A stretch of 35,253 nt of DNA, taken from Pseudomonadota bacterium. GTDB lineage: Bacteria > Pseudomonadota > Alphaproteobacteria > Acetobacterales > Acetobacteraceae. The translations under genes were made by a program, and so were the position numbers. Below, piece by piece: positions 15,683 through 23,428 of the stretch. The notes below the pieces were generated by a model. That model did not search any database and had not been told where the DNA came from. It saw only the letters and a list, made by a program, of their open reading frames with translations. Location of the stretch: the NCBI GenBank assembly GCA_021781835.1, contig JAJXWD010000030.1:1-35253 (forward strand), given 5' to 3'. The stretch's first letter is position 1. Every line of letters starts with the position of its first letter.

Positions 15683-16750
15683 TCAGCCTTTTGGTTTGGG
15701 CAGCACGAAGGTCTGGCCCGGGAAGATCAGATTGGGATCGTGGATCTGTGACGAATTGGCCGTGTAGATGAGCGTGTACATCAGGCCGTTGCCGTAAATG
15801 TGACGCGCGATCAGCCAGAGATTGTCGCCGGGCACGATGATGACCTGGCCGTTGGCGAAGGCCTGGGCCAGGGCCTCGGGGGCGAAGGGCTGGGTGACGG
15901 GCGGCAGGATGCTGCCCGAGGCCGTCTCGCCGGTGACGACGAGCATGCCCGGCGCTGCCGGCGTGGCGGCGGCGATGTGCCAGTGGCCCGAGGCATCGGC
16001 CTTGGCGCTGCCCAGCAGCGTGTTGCCCAGATGCAGCGAGACGCTGGTGCCCGCCGGCGCGGTGCCCGCGAAGATGGCATGGCCCTTGGTGTCATAATCG
16101 ACCGCGCCGAGGGCGAGCGCGCCCGCCGCCGGGCCCTGGCCGGAGAGCACCTGCGAGCCGTTGGGGCCAGACAGCACGGTGAGCACCTGGCCGCCATTGG
16201 CCGGCACGCTCACCTCGGCGCTCTCGACGCCCGCTTGCGGCTTGCCGTTGGGGAGGGCGGCGGAGAGGGTGATTTCATGCGAGCCCACCGCCAGCGGGCT
16301 GGCGGGCAGGAACACGAAGGCGCCTTGACCATCGGCGGTGACGGTGCCGAGCGGCTTGCCGTTATCGAGGATGGTGACCGTGGCGCCGGGCGCGGCGCGA
16401 CCGGCGATGACCGTGTTGCCCTGCTGATCGACGCGCACGACATCGAAGCTGGGCGCCGTGGCGGCGGCGGGGGCGGGCGCGGCGCTGGGCGCGGCGGGCG
16501 CGGGGGCGGCGCTTTTCGCGGCGGGCGGGGCGTGCGGGGTGCGCAACTGCCAGCCAACCACCACGAGGCCGAGCAGGATGAGAACCGCCGCCGCGATTCG
16601 CAGCGGGTTGGCGCCACCACGCGACGGGCGGGGCGGCAGCGGCGCGGCGCCGGAAGGGGCCTGGCCTTGCAGGTCTGGCCCGCCAGCCGGCGCGGCCGGG
16701 CTGGAGGAGGCCGGGGGAAGATCGTGGGGGGGAAGTTGATCGCTTGCCAT
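15683..16750 (-). CDS. LysM-domain envelope protein with Ig-like repeats
   Basis: The 355-residue protein has a Pro/Ala-rich cytoplasmic start (1-48), one membrane helix (about 50-67), a Pro/Ala linker, two Ig-like or carboxypeptidase-regulatory-like modules (about 100-180 and 210-275; e.g. GNTVIAGRAAPGATVTILDNGKPLG and GHAIFAGTAPAGTSVSLHLGNTLLG), and a C-terminal LysM domain (about 303-350; IIVPGDNLWLIARHIYGNG, NLIFPGQTFVLP). LysM binds peptidoglycan, so the protein probably spans from inner membrane to wall. ATG at 16750 is divergent from the LOG gene. It heads the operon with psd and pssA, linking wall and phospholipid genes; the precise role is not known. Confidence 0.9.
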   Translation of the reverse strand: MASDQLPPHDLPPASSSPAAPAGGPDLQGQAPSGAAPLPPRPSRGGANPLRIAAAVLILLGLVVVGWQLRTPHAPPAAKSAAPAPAAPSAAPAPAAATAPSFDVVRVDQQGNTVIAGRAAPGATVTILDNGKPLGTVTADGQGAFVFLPASPLAVGSHEITLSAALPNGKPQAGVESAEVSVPANGGQVLTVLSGPNGSQVLSGQGPAAGALALGAVDYDTKGHAIFAGTAPAGTSVSLHLGNTLLGSAKADASGHWHIAAATPAAPGMLVVTGETASGSILPPVTQPFAPEALAQAFANGQVIIVPGDNLWLIARHIYGNGLMYTLIYTANSSQIHDPNLIFPGQTFVLPKPKG

Positions 16751-16804
16751 CTCATCCCTAGCCTGCCACGAACAGGGCCGAACTGGAAGCGAAGGCAGGG
16801 CATT

Positions 16805-17356
16805 ATGGGGCGTTTTTCCGTCACCGTCTTTTGTGGGGCATCATTTGGGGGCGACGAAACCTACAAAAACGCGGCCCTGGCGCTGGGCGCGGGGCTGGCC
16901 GGACGCGGCATGCGGCTGGTGTTTGGGGGCGGCAATGTCGGGCTCATGGGCACCACGGCGGGCGCCGTGATGGAGGCCGGGGGCGAGGTGGTCGGCATCA
17001 TCCCTGATTTTCTGCGCCAGAAGGAAGTGGAGTATCACGGCCTGACGGAGCTGATCGTCACCGATTCGATGCACACCCGCAAGCGCCGGCTGTTCGCGCT
17101 GGGCGATGCGTTTGTGGTGATGCCGGGGGGGCTGGGAACTTTTGATGAAACCATCGAGATTTTGACCTGGAAGCAGCTCGGCCAGCACGGCAAGCCGATT
17201 ATTTTGGTGGATGTGCTGGGCTGGGCGCAGAATTTCGTGCGCATGATCGAGGAGACCATCGCCCGGGGGTTTGCCAAGCCCGAGGTGCGCGGGCTGTTTG
17301 AGGTGGTGGACAACGTGGCCGCCGCGCTCGACCGGCTGGAGACCATTCGCGGGTAA
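16805..17356 (+). CDS. LOG-family protein (nucleoside 5'-monophosphate phosphoribohydrolase)
   Basis: LOG proteins hydrolyse cytokinin riboside monophosphates or, in bacteria, other nucleotides, giving free base and ribose 5-phosphate. The 183-residue protein has the Rossmann core VTVFCGASFGG, GGGNVGLMG, the signature P-G-G-L-G-T-F-D-E-T with the catalytic Glu, and SMHTRKRRLF, all in the usual order and length of the TIGR00730 family. ATG at 16805 begins where the family begins; the open frame continuing upstream is a shadow of the LysM gene. Whether it makes cytokinin-like bases or serves nucleotide salvage cannot be told. Confidence 0.93.
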   Translation: MGRFSVTVFCGASFGGDETYKNAALALGAGLAGRGMRLVFGGGNVGLMGTTAGAVMEAGGEVVGIIPDFLRQKEVEYHGLTELIVTDSMHTRKRRLFALGDAFVVMPGGLGTFDETIEILTWKQLGQHGKPIILVDVLGWAQNFVRMIEETIARGFAKPEVRGLFEVVDNVAAALDRLETIRG

Positions 17357-17360
17357 CGCC

Positions 17361-17466
17361 CTAGATCAATATTGGTTTGGCTTGAGTCGACAGACGCAAG
17401 TTAAACCAATGAAATTGATCGTCAAAACATGCTTGGAGCGGGGGCGTTACAACGCATCCCGCGCTA
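17361..17466 (-). repeat. 107-bp MITE-like interspersed repeat, copy 2
   Basis: Read on the minus strand this matches copy 1 (1681-1787) over its whole length: the GC hairpin GCGGGATGCG, the core CATGTTTTGACGATCAATTT, the inverted repeat ATTGGTTT/AAACCAAT and the CTAG end. The inverted ends have decayed. The stop codon TAG of flbT (17464-17466) lies at its border, as coq7's does in copy 1. It fills the gap between the convergent LOG and flbT genes. Confidence 0.8.
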
Positions 17467-17865
17467 ATGTCCGTCGAGCGGCTGGGTGGTGAAATCCTCG
17501 GCGCGGATCATCTGGCGGGCGATTTTGAGCGCCTCGAACCCGGCTTCGGTTTCGGTGGCCTTGAGCAGCGCGTTCCATTCGGGGTGTTGGGGCGGCGGGG
17601 CATGGTCGCGCAGGCTGGTGATGAGCCGGCGGGCGGCGGCCAGGGCGTCCGGCCGTTCGGTCTCGGCGCCGACATAGGCTTGTTGTACGGCGAAATAAGC
17701 CCGCCGGGCGGGGGTGGCGGCGTCTTCCTCGCGCATGATCTGTTTGCCAAACAAAAACCGCGCCTGGGTGTTCAGCTCCAGCCGCGTGCGGGTTTTGAAG
17801 CGAATGACCGCGCCATTCAAAATCATCGATTCGCCTTGTTTAAGCTCCAAGATCAGCGCCGACAT
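17464..17865 (-). CDS. flbT: FlbT-like flagellin regulator
   Basis: FlbT in Caulobacter binds flagellin mRNA and controls its stability and translation together with FlaF. The 133-residue product begins MSALILELKQGESMILNGAVIRF, followed by LNTQARFLFGKQIMREEDA, and a helical C-terminal half (LKIARQMIRAEDF), which fits the family in order and length. ATG at 17865 has a G-rich run upstream (GGGGG). Unusually, no flaF, flagellin or other flagellar gene lies nearby; it stands between a repeat element and a YmdB-like gene. The lack of flagellar neighbours leaves open another RNA-related role. Confidence 0.88.
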   Translation of the reverse strand: MSALILELKQGESMILNGAVIRFKTRTRLELNTQARFLFGKQIMREEDAATPARRAYFAVQQAYVGAETERPDALAAARRLITSLRDHAPPPQHPEWNALLKATETEAGFEALKIARQMIRAEDFTTQPLDGH

Positions 17866-17952
17866 CAAACCCCCGGGACAAGCGAACTGCCGTTTGGAGA
17901 GGCAGCTTGCCATGGGGGGCTTAACGCCGGGTGAAAAGTTTCGGGGGATTTG

Positions 17953-18768
17953 TCAGAGGGCCGGCATCGCCGGGGCCAGGCGGCCGCCGAGGCGCACGGG
18001 CGCGATGCGCTTGGCGAGGCCGGTGGCGTCATCGGTTTGCACGAAGGCGCCGCAGAGCGTGGCGGGGCCTTCGGCGGGGCTTAATTTATCGCCCGGCAGC
18101 TTGCGGATGAAGCGGCCGAGCGCCGGGGCCTTATTCATGCCGATGACCGAATCATAATCGCCGCACATGCCGAGATCGGACGCATAGGCGGTGCCGCCGG
18201 GGAGGATCTGGTGGTCGGCGGTGGGGATGTGGGTGTGGGTGCCGGTGACGCTGCTCACCCGGCCATCGAACGCATGGGCGTAGGCCATTTTCTCGGAGCT
18301 GGCCTCGGCGTGGATGTCGAGGAGGATGGCCTGCACGGTGACGCCCAGCCTGTGGCGCGAGAGCAGATCGTCGGTGCCGCGAAAGGGGCAGTCCAGCGGG
18401 TCCATGAACAGCCGGCCCATGGCCTGGGCGACCAGGACTTTGCGGCCATCGGGGAGGGCGACGACGCAGGCCCCCTGCCCCGGCGTGCCGGGCGGGAAAT
18501 TGAGCGGGCGCAGCAGGCGGGGCTGGCTGGCGATGTAGGGGATGATCTCCTTGCGGTCCCAGGCATGGTTGCCGAGCGTGATGACATCGGCCCCGACGGC
18601 GAACAGCGCATCGGCCATGTCGGGGCCGAGGCCGAAGCCGTGGGAGGCGTTCTCGGCGTTGACCACCACGAAATCGAGCTTGAGCGCGGCGCGCAGCTCG
18701 GGGATGTGTTTGAGCGCGGCCTCGCGGCCGACGCGGCCGAGCAGGTCGCCCAGAAGGAGAATGTTCAT
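17953..18768 (-). CDS. YmdB-type metallophosphoesterase
   Basis: This 271-residue protein belongs to the calcineurin-like family of YmdB (TIGR00282), which hydrolyses 2',3'-cyclic nucleotides and affects RNA turnover and development in Bacillus. Metal-binding motifs are present in order: GDLLGRVGR near the start, NAENASHGFG, GNHAWD, and TGTHTHIPTAD. Length is normal. The ATG at 18768 overlaps the recF stop as ATGA, so it is probably translated with recF, a combination that links a nucleotide-processing enzyme to the dnaN-recF transcript. AAGGAG lies 7 bases upstream of the ATG. Confidence 0.93.
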   Translation of the reverse strand: MNILLLGDLLGRVGREAALKHIPELRAALKLDFVVVNAENASHGFGLGPDMADALFAVGADVITLGNHAWDRKEIIPYIASQPRLLRPLNFPPGTPGQGACVVALPDGRKVLVAQAMGRLFMDPLDCPFRGTDDLLSRHRLGVTVQAILLDIHAEASSEKMAYAHAFDGRVSSVTGTHTHIPTADHQILPGGTAYASDLGMCGDYDSVIGMNKAPALGRFIRKLPGDKLSPAEGPATLCGAFVQTDDATGLAKRIAPVRLGGRLAPAMPAL

Positions 18769-19901
18769 GCCGGGTGTATAGTGCTTTCGGCCACGACATA
18801 ACAGGCGCCCGCCAGGCCGGCGAAGGGCTGGGCATCGGTGCCGGTGAGAAAGGCCGGGGCGGGCGAGGCGTTGAGCGCGGCGATGAGGGCGGCGCGCCGG
18901 GCCTCGTCGAGATGGACCAGCGGCTCATCGAGCAGCAGCAGCGGCGGGGCGGCACGCAGGCGGCCAACCAGCGCGGCATGGCCCAGCACCACGCCAATGA
19001 GCATGGATTTTTGCTGGCCCGTGGAGGAAAGCGCGGCGGGGCGGGCGGTGTGGCTGTCGGTGAGCAGGAAATCGGCGCGCTGGGGGCCCAGCGTGGCGGC
19101 GCGGGCGGCGCCATCTTGCGGGCGGGCGCGGGCGAGCGCGGCGCGCAGCCCGTCTTCGACCTCTATGGCCGGATGGGCGTCCAGCCTGGCGGCGATGGCG
19201 CAATCCAGCGCCAGGGTGACGCGGGGGAACGGGTCGGCGGCGCCTTCGGCCAAGGTGGCGTTGAGCGCGCGGATGAGGGCGAGGCGCGCCGCCGTGGCCG
19301 CGACGGCGTGGCGGGCCATGGCGTCTTCGAGCGCCGAGAGCCAGCCAGGATCGGGGCGCTCCTGCAAGAGCCGGTTGCGCTGGGCGCTGGCGCTCTCGAA
19401 GGCGGCGATCTCGCGCGCATGTGAGGGCTCGAGCGCGACCACCAGGCGGTCGAGGAATTTGCGGCGGGCGGCGGCGGGGTCGGTGAACAGCCGGTCCATT
19501 TGCGGGGTCAGCCAGACGGCGGCGAGTTGCTCGGCCACCTGGGCCTGGGCGCGGGGCTTGACGCCGTTCAGGCGGAATTCGCGCCGCTCGGGGGCGTTTT
19601 CGGCCTGGGCGGTGCCGATTTCGAGCCCGTCATCGAACCGCGCGGCGACGGCCCAGCTCTGGCTGGCATCGGCCCCGCGGCGGGCCAGCTCGGCGAATTT
19701 GGCCCCGCGCAGGCCCCGGCCCGGCACCAGCAGGGAGAGCGCCTCGAGCAGATTGGTTTTGCCCGAGCCGTTGGGGCCGGTGAACAGGCAAACGCGCGCG
19801 CCGGGCTCGAAGCGCAGCGCCTTGTAGGAGCGGAAATCGGTGAGGGTGAGGCGGGTGAGCAAGATGGTAGACGATTTGCAGGCTGGAGGGCTAAGCGGCA
19901 A
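18765..19901 (-). CDS. recF: DNA replication and repair protein RecF
   Basis: RecF loads RecA at gapped DNA with RecO and RecR. Walker A is GPNGSGKTN, the ABC-type signature region reads ALSSTGQQKSMLI, and Walker B is LLLLDEP, followed by the conserved HLDEARR; the total is 378 residues with the longest start. That start is TTG at 19901. The family normally begins MxLTRLTLTDFRxY, which would correspond to a second TTG at 19862, so the first 13 residues may not be translated; both lack a strong ribosome site. Its usual neighbour dnaN is separated from it by the CatB-type acetyltransferase gene. Confidence 0.93.
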   Translation of the reverse strand: MPLSPPACKSSTILLTRLTLTDFRSYKALRFEPGARVCLFTGPNGSGKTNLLEALSLLVPGRGLRGAKFAELARRGADASQSWAVAARFDDGLEIGTAQAENAPERREFRLNGVKPRAQAQVAEQLAAVWLTPQMDRLFTDPAAARRKFLDRLVVALEPSHAREIAAFESASAQRNRLLQERPDPGWLSALEDAMARHAVAATAARLALIRALNATLAEGAADPFPRVTLALDCAIAARLDAHPAIEVEDGLRAALARARPQDGAARAATLGPQRADFLLTDSHTARPAALSSTGQQKSMLIGVVLGHAALVGRLRAAPPLLLLDEPLVHLDEARRAALIAALNASPAPAFLTGTDAQPFAGLAGACYVVAESTIHPA

Positions 19902-19917
19902 GTCCCCCGCCGTCTTT

Positions 19918-20496
19918 TTACGCCGCCACGGCGCGCCTTGCCCTTACGGCGGAAACAAGCGCCTCGATGTCGGTGGACATGATGAGGGGCAGCAGCTCAT
20001 CGATGACTTCATCCGGCAAATCCCACCAGCGTATCTCTTCGAGCGCCTCGATCTGGGCGGCGGGGAAGCGGAAGCGGATGAGCTGGGCGGGGACGCCCGC
20101 GACGATGGCATAGGCCGGAACGTCTTTGGTCACCACGCTTTTGGCGCCGATAACGGCGCCATTGCCGATGGTGATGCCGGGCGAAATGAGGGCATCGGTG
20201 CCGATCCACACATCGTTGCCTATGACGATGTCACCTTTGCCGACATGGTCTTCGCCCCCCCCCGCTGACGGCCAGTACTCGCGAAGCGATCTGAAGGGGT
20301 AGGTTGACGCAAAATCAGTGCGGTGATTTCGGAACACGATCTTGACGCCGTTGGCGATGGCGGTGAACCGGCCGATTTTCAGTTTGGTCTCCGGGCCGGC
20401 ATCAATGATCTCGGGATGACCATAGCTGCGCGTGCCGATTTCCCAGCCCTGCTTGTCTATCTGTGCCTTAAAGCGGGCGCGTGTGTCGCCCTTCAT
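19918..20496 (-). CDS. CatB-type O-acetyltransferase (left-handed beta-helix)
   Basis: The 192-residue protein has the hexapeptide repeats of a left-handed beta-helix (KIGRFTAIANG, GDIVIGNDVWIG, ALISPGITIGNGAVIGAKSVVTKDVPAYAIVAGVPA) and the catalytic His58 in FRNHRTDF, as in CatB/xenobiotic acetyltransferases, which move an acetyl group from acetyl-CoA to a sugar or antibiotic hydroxyl. ATG at 20496 is the best start but has only an A-rich stretch upstream; the frame is open for 32 more codons. It is inserted between dnaN and recF, its upstream part is relatively AT-rich, and it carries a run of nine G (20255-20263 on the plus strand as C). These suggest a later arrival. Substrate unknown; resistance is not implied. 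Confidence 0.88.
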   Translation of the reverse strand: MKGDTRARFKAQIDKQGWEIGTRSYGHPEIIDAGPETKLKIGRFTAIANGVKIVFRNHRTDFASTYPFRSLREYWPSAGGGEDHVGKGDIVIGNDVWIGTDALISPGITIGNGAVIGAKSVVTKDVPAYAIVAGVPAQLIRFRFPAAQIEALEEIRWWDLPDEVIDELLPLIMSTDIEALVSAVRARRAVAA

Positions 20497-20560
20497 CTTT
20501 TTTTTGCCAAACCGCCAGCGCAAATTTATCGTCCTTGATTTTGACGAAACAGCCTGTGAC

Positions 20561-20586
20561 TGGTGTGGGGATTGCACCCCACACCA
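20561..20586 (-). terminator. Perfect 10-bp hairpin just after dnaN
   Basis: TGGTGTGGGG (20561-20570) pairs perfectly with CCCCACACCA (20577-20586) over a 6-base loop. It begins 6 bases past the dnaN stop codon (20593-20595) on the minus strand. No immediate T-run follows, so it may act as a partial terminator or as a 3'-end stabiliser separating dnaN from the acetyltransferase. Confidence 0.55.
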
Positions 20587-20592
20587 AACCAC

Positions 20593-21717
20593 TCACACCC
20601 GCATCGGCATGAGCACGTAGACGGCGGAGTTGTCGTCCTGGTCGCGGACCAGGGTGGGGGCGGCGCCGTCGGCGAAGACGAACTCGACCTTGCCTTTGAT
20701 CTGGTCGGTGACATCGGACAGATAGCGGGCCTGGAAGCCGATTTCGAGCGGGCCGGACTGGTAATCGACCAGATCGCCGCCGAGCTCCTCGGCGGCGGAG
20801 CCCTGCTCGGCGGAGGCCGCCGAGATGACCAGCAGATCCTTGGCCAGAGAGAGCTTCACGGGGCGGTGCTTCTCGGCGGAGATGGCCGAGACGCGGCCGA
20901 CCGCGTCGTTGAAATCCTTTTTATCGACGCGCAGGATCTTGTCATTGCCGCGCGGGATGACGCGGTCATAATCGGGGAAGGTGCCGTCGATCAGCTTGGA
21001 GGTGAGCTTGAGGGCGCCGATGGTGAATTGGATGCGCGTCTCGGACAGGGCGATTTCGATTTCACCCGAGGCCTCGTCGAGCAGTTTGCGCAGCTCATTG
21101 ACGGTTTTGCGCGGGATGATGATGCCCGGCATGCCGGATGCGCCGGCGGGCAGCGGCTCCTCGACGCGGGCCAGACGGTGGCCGTCGGTCGCCACGGCGC
21201 GCAGCACCGGGCCGGCATCGCCATCGATGGCGTGGAGGTAGATGCCATTGAGGTAGTAGCGCGTTTCCTCGGTCGAGATGGCGAAGCGCGTGCGGTCGAT
21301 CAGCCCGCGCAACTCGGCGGCCGAGACCGCGAAATGATGCGAGAGCTTGCCGGCATCGAGCTTGGGGAACTCATCGACCGAGAGGGCGACGAGGCTGGTG
21401 GCGTAGCGCCCGGCGCGCAGCGCCAGCGGCGCGTCGCCGCCCGGATGATCAAGCTCGATGACCGCATTGTCGGGCTGGCGGCGCACGATCTCGTAGAGCG
21501 TGGCGGCGGGCACGGTGATGGCGCCCTCACGCGAGATTTCGGCGGCCACTTCCTCGACCACCGAAATTTCCAGATCGGTGGCGGCGATGGTGAGTTTGCC
21601 GTCGGCCACCTTGAGCAGCACGTTGGCGAGGATGGGAATGGTGTTGCGCTTCTCGACCACGTTTTGCACATGGGCCAGAGACTTGATCAGCGTGGCGCGA
21701 TCGGCCTTGAATTTCAT
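20593..21717 (-). CDS. dnaN: DNA polymerase III beta subunit (sliding clamp)
   Basis: DnaN is the ring-shaped processivity clamp of DNA polymerase III. The 374-residue length and three-domain pattern are typical: it starts MKFKADRATLIKSLAHVQNVVEKRNTIPILANVL, has DGHRLARVE in the second domain, and ends in the conserved YVLMPMRV tail. ATG at 21717 has GAGGG 5 bases upstream. It follows dnaA with a 214-bp gap that has a hairpin of its own, so it probably has a separate promoter. A strong hairpin follows the stop codon. Confidence 0.98.
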   Translation of the reverse strand: MKFKADRATLIKSLAHVQNVVEKRNTIPILANVLLKVADGKLTIAATDLEISVVEEVAAEISREGAITVPAATLYEIVRRQPDNAVIELDHPGGDAPLALRAGRYATSLVALSVDEFPKLDAGKLSHHFAVSAAELRGLIDRTRFAISTEETRYYLNGIYLHAIDGDAGPVLRAVATDGHRLARVEEPLPAGASGMPGIIIPRKTVNELRKLLDEASGEIEIALSETRIQFTIGALKLTSKLIDGTFPDYDRVIPRGNDKILRVDKKDFNDAVGRVSAISAEKHRPVKLSLAKDLLVISAASAEQGSAAEELGGDLVDYQSGPLEIGFQARYLSDVTDQIKGKVEFVFADGAAPTLVRDQDDNSAVYVLMPMRV

Positions 21718-21872
21718 GCTACCCTCAAACCGATTCTTTTTAGGACCGAATCGTGCATGGGTGCCGACTCGTGCGCCAGCGTAGCAAGGGTTTCAGGGCC
21801 TGCAAAGACCGACTCGGGCGGCTGGCATGGGGATAAGTTATTGAAAGTTTTTGCCCGCAAAGACCAAAAGAC

Positions 21873-21900
21873 GTGGACCCTTTTTATAAAAAGGGTCCAC
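21873..21900 (-). terminator. Terminator-like palindrome after dnaA
   Basis: GTGGACCCTTTTTA and its exact complement form a continuous 28-base palindrome (21873-21900) in the dnaA-dnaN gap, about 30 bases after the dnaA stop. In RNA the stem GUGGACCC/GGGUCCAC would be closed by an A/U-rich loop; on the minus strand TCTTTTGG follows nearby. It is symmetric, so it could work on either strand. The remaining gap (21718-21872) should hold a dnaN promoter that I cannot place. Confidence 0.6.
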
Positions 21901-21931
21901 ACCCCCAAAAATTTTTAATTAATTCAATAAA

Positions 21932-23371
21932 TTAGTTTTCGAGCGTGCGCTTGAGAAGCTCGACATCCTCGGCAAACGCCGCATCCTGGGCAATGAGCTG
22001 GGTGATGCGGTTGACCGCATGCATGACCGTGGTGTGGTCGCGGTCGCCAAAATGGCGGCCAATGTCGGGCAGGGATTTCGAGGTCAGGATTTTAGCCAGA
22101 TACATCGCCACCTGGCGCGGGCGGGCGATGTTGCGCGCCCGCCGGGCCGAGGACATCTCGGCGATGCGGATATTATAATGTTCGCACACGCGCTTCTGGA
22201 TCTCCTGGATGGAGATCTTGCGGTCATGGGCCTTGAGCACGTCGTGCAGCACTTCGTGCGCGGTTTCCAGCGTCAGCGGGCGGTTGAACAGATTGGCGTG
22301 GGCGACCAGACGGTTGAGCGCGCCTTCGAGCTCGCGGTTGTTCGAGGTGATCTTGCGGGCCAGGAATTCCAGCACCTTGGGCGCCACATCCACCCCAGCC
22401 CGCTGGGCCTTGGCTTCGAGAATGGAGTAGCGCAGCTCGAAGGTGGTGGCGTGCAGATCGGCCACCATGCCGCAGCCAAGGCGCGTGCGCAGACGGTCCT
22501 CGAGCCCCGAAAGATCGGAGGGGGATTTGTCGGCCGAGACCACGATCTGCTTGCCGGCATCAACCAGCGCGTTGAACGTGTGGAAGAATTCTTCCTGGGT
22601 GTTGTCCTTGCCGATGAGGAATTGCAGATCGTCGATCATCAGCACATCGACACTGCGCAGCTCGTTCTTGAATTCGAGCGTGGATTGCGAGCGCAGCGCG
22701 TTGATGAAGCGGTACATGAATTTCTCGGCCGACATATAGGCGACCGAAACCGGCGCGCGGCCGGGCTGTCTGGTGGACAGCTCCCAGGCGATGGCGTGCA
22801 TGAGGTGGGTTTTGCCCAAACCCACGCCCCCATAAAGAAAGAGCGGATTAAAGCCGGCCGAGGCCGGCGCCTCGGCCACGCGCCGCGCGCAGGCATAGGC
22901 AAACTCGTTGGGTTTGCCGACCACGAAAGTGTCGAAGGTGAAGCGCGGGTCGAGCGGGGCCGATGAGCCTTCGGGCTTGGCCGAGGGCGCCGCCGGCACG
23001 GGCGCCGCCACCGGCTCGGCCAGGCTCGGCGCGTTGCTGCGCGCCGAGGCCGGGGCGGTGCGGAACTCCACCCGCCGCACGGCACCGTTTTCGGCCTGCC
23101 AAAAGGCAGTGATCAGCTCGCCATATTCCTTGTTGACCCAGTCGCGCAGAAAGCGCGTGGGCAGGGTGACCACCAGCTCATCGCCCGTGAGACCCGAGAG
23201 TGTGACCTGCTTGAGCCAGGTGCGGTACTCGACCTCACCCACCTCGGCCAGCAGGCGGGCCCGCACGCGCGCCCAATCCTCGGCCAGGTGATTCTCGCCC
23301 AGAGACGCCATCGGCTCAAATTCGCTCTCGCGCTTAGACGCTCTCTCCAGGCTCATGACCCAACTTCCCAT
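21932..23371 (-). CDS. dnaA: Chromosomal replication initiator DnaA
   Basis: DnaA binds DnaA boxes and opens the chromosomal origin. The 479-residue protein has domain I (WARVRARLLAEVGEVEYRTWLKQV), a Pro/Ala-rich domain II linker, an AAA+ domain III with Walker A GGVGLGKTH and Walker B LMIDDLQF, and domain IV with the DnaA signature IGRHFGDRDHTTVMHAV. ATG at 23371 is preferred because GAGG lies 5 bases upstream; TTG at 23398 and ATG at 23356 or 23311 are also in frame. A terminator-like hairpin lies directly upstream in the leader, and a perfect DnaA box lies about 210 bp upstream, pointing to autoregulation. Confidence 0.97.
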   Translation of the reverse strand: MGSWVMSLERASKRESEFEPMASLGENHLAEDWARVRARLLAEVGEVEYRTWLKQVTLSGLTGDELVVTLPTRFLRDWVNKEYGELITAFWQAENGAVRRVEFRTAPASARSNAPSLAEPVAAPVPAAPSAKPEGSSAPLDPRFTFDTFVVGKPNEFAYACARRVAEAPASAGFNPLFLYGGVGLGKTHLMHAIAWELSTRQPGRAPVSVAYMSAEKFMYRFINALRSQSTLEFKNELRSVDVLMIDDLQFLIGKDNTQEEFFHTFNALVDAGKQIVVSADKSPSDLSGLEDRLRTRLGCGMVADLHATTFELRYSILEAKAQRAGVDVAPKVLEFLARKITSNNRELEGALNRLVAHANLFNRPLTLETAHEVLHDVLKAHDRKISIQEIQKRVCEHYNIRIAEMSSARRARNIARPRQVAMYLAKILTSKSLPDIGRHFGDRDHTTVMHAVNRITQLIAQDAAFAEDVELLKRTLEN

Positions 23372-23408
23372 TTCAGCCTCATCCTGCGGCACAAGCAACC
23401 CCGCAAAG

Positions 23409-23428
23409 AAAAAAGCCTTGTGAAGGCT
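23409..23428 (-). promoter_or_regulatory. Terminator-like hairpin in the dnaA leader (possible attenuator)
   Basis: On the minus strand, the sense strand of dnaA, AGCCTT, a CAC loop and AAGGCT are followed at once by TTTTT and then C-TTT. This is a compact intrinsic-terminator shape placed 38 bases before the dnaA ATG. Since the rpsT terminator is about 220 bp further upstream, this hairpin belongs to the dnaA leader and could lower read-through into dnaA. Confidence 0.5.

Noticed and set aside
15800-16804. Upstream extension of the LOG-family gene into the LysM gene region
   Set aside because: The extension is an antisense reading of the LysM gene, and family members start at the ATG at 16805.
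19918-20496. Chloramphenicol resistance gene
   Set aside because: CatB-like fold and His are present, but this family includes many sugar acetyltransferases, so resistance cannot be claimed.
20563-21918. Long plus-strand open frame opposite dnaN
   Set aside because: Antisense shadow of dnaN; its translation has no conserved motif.
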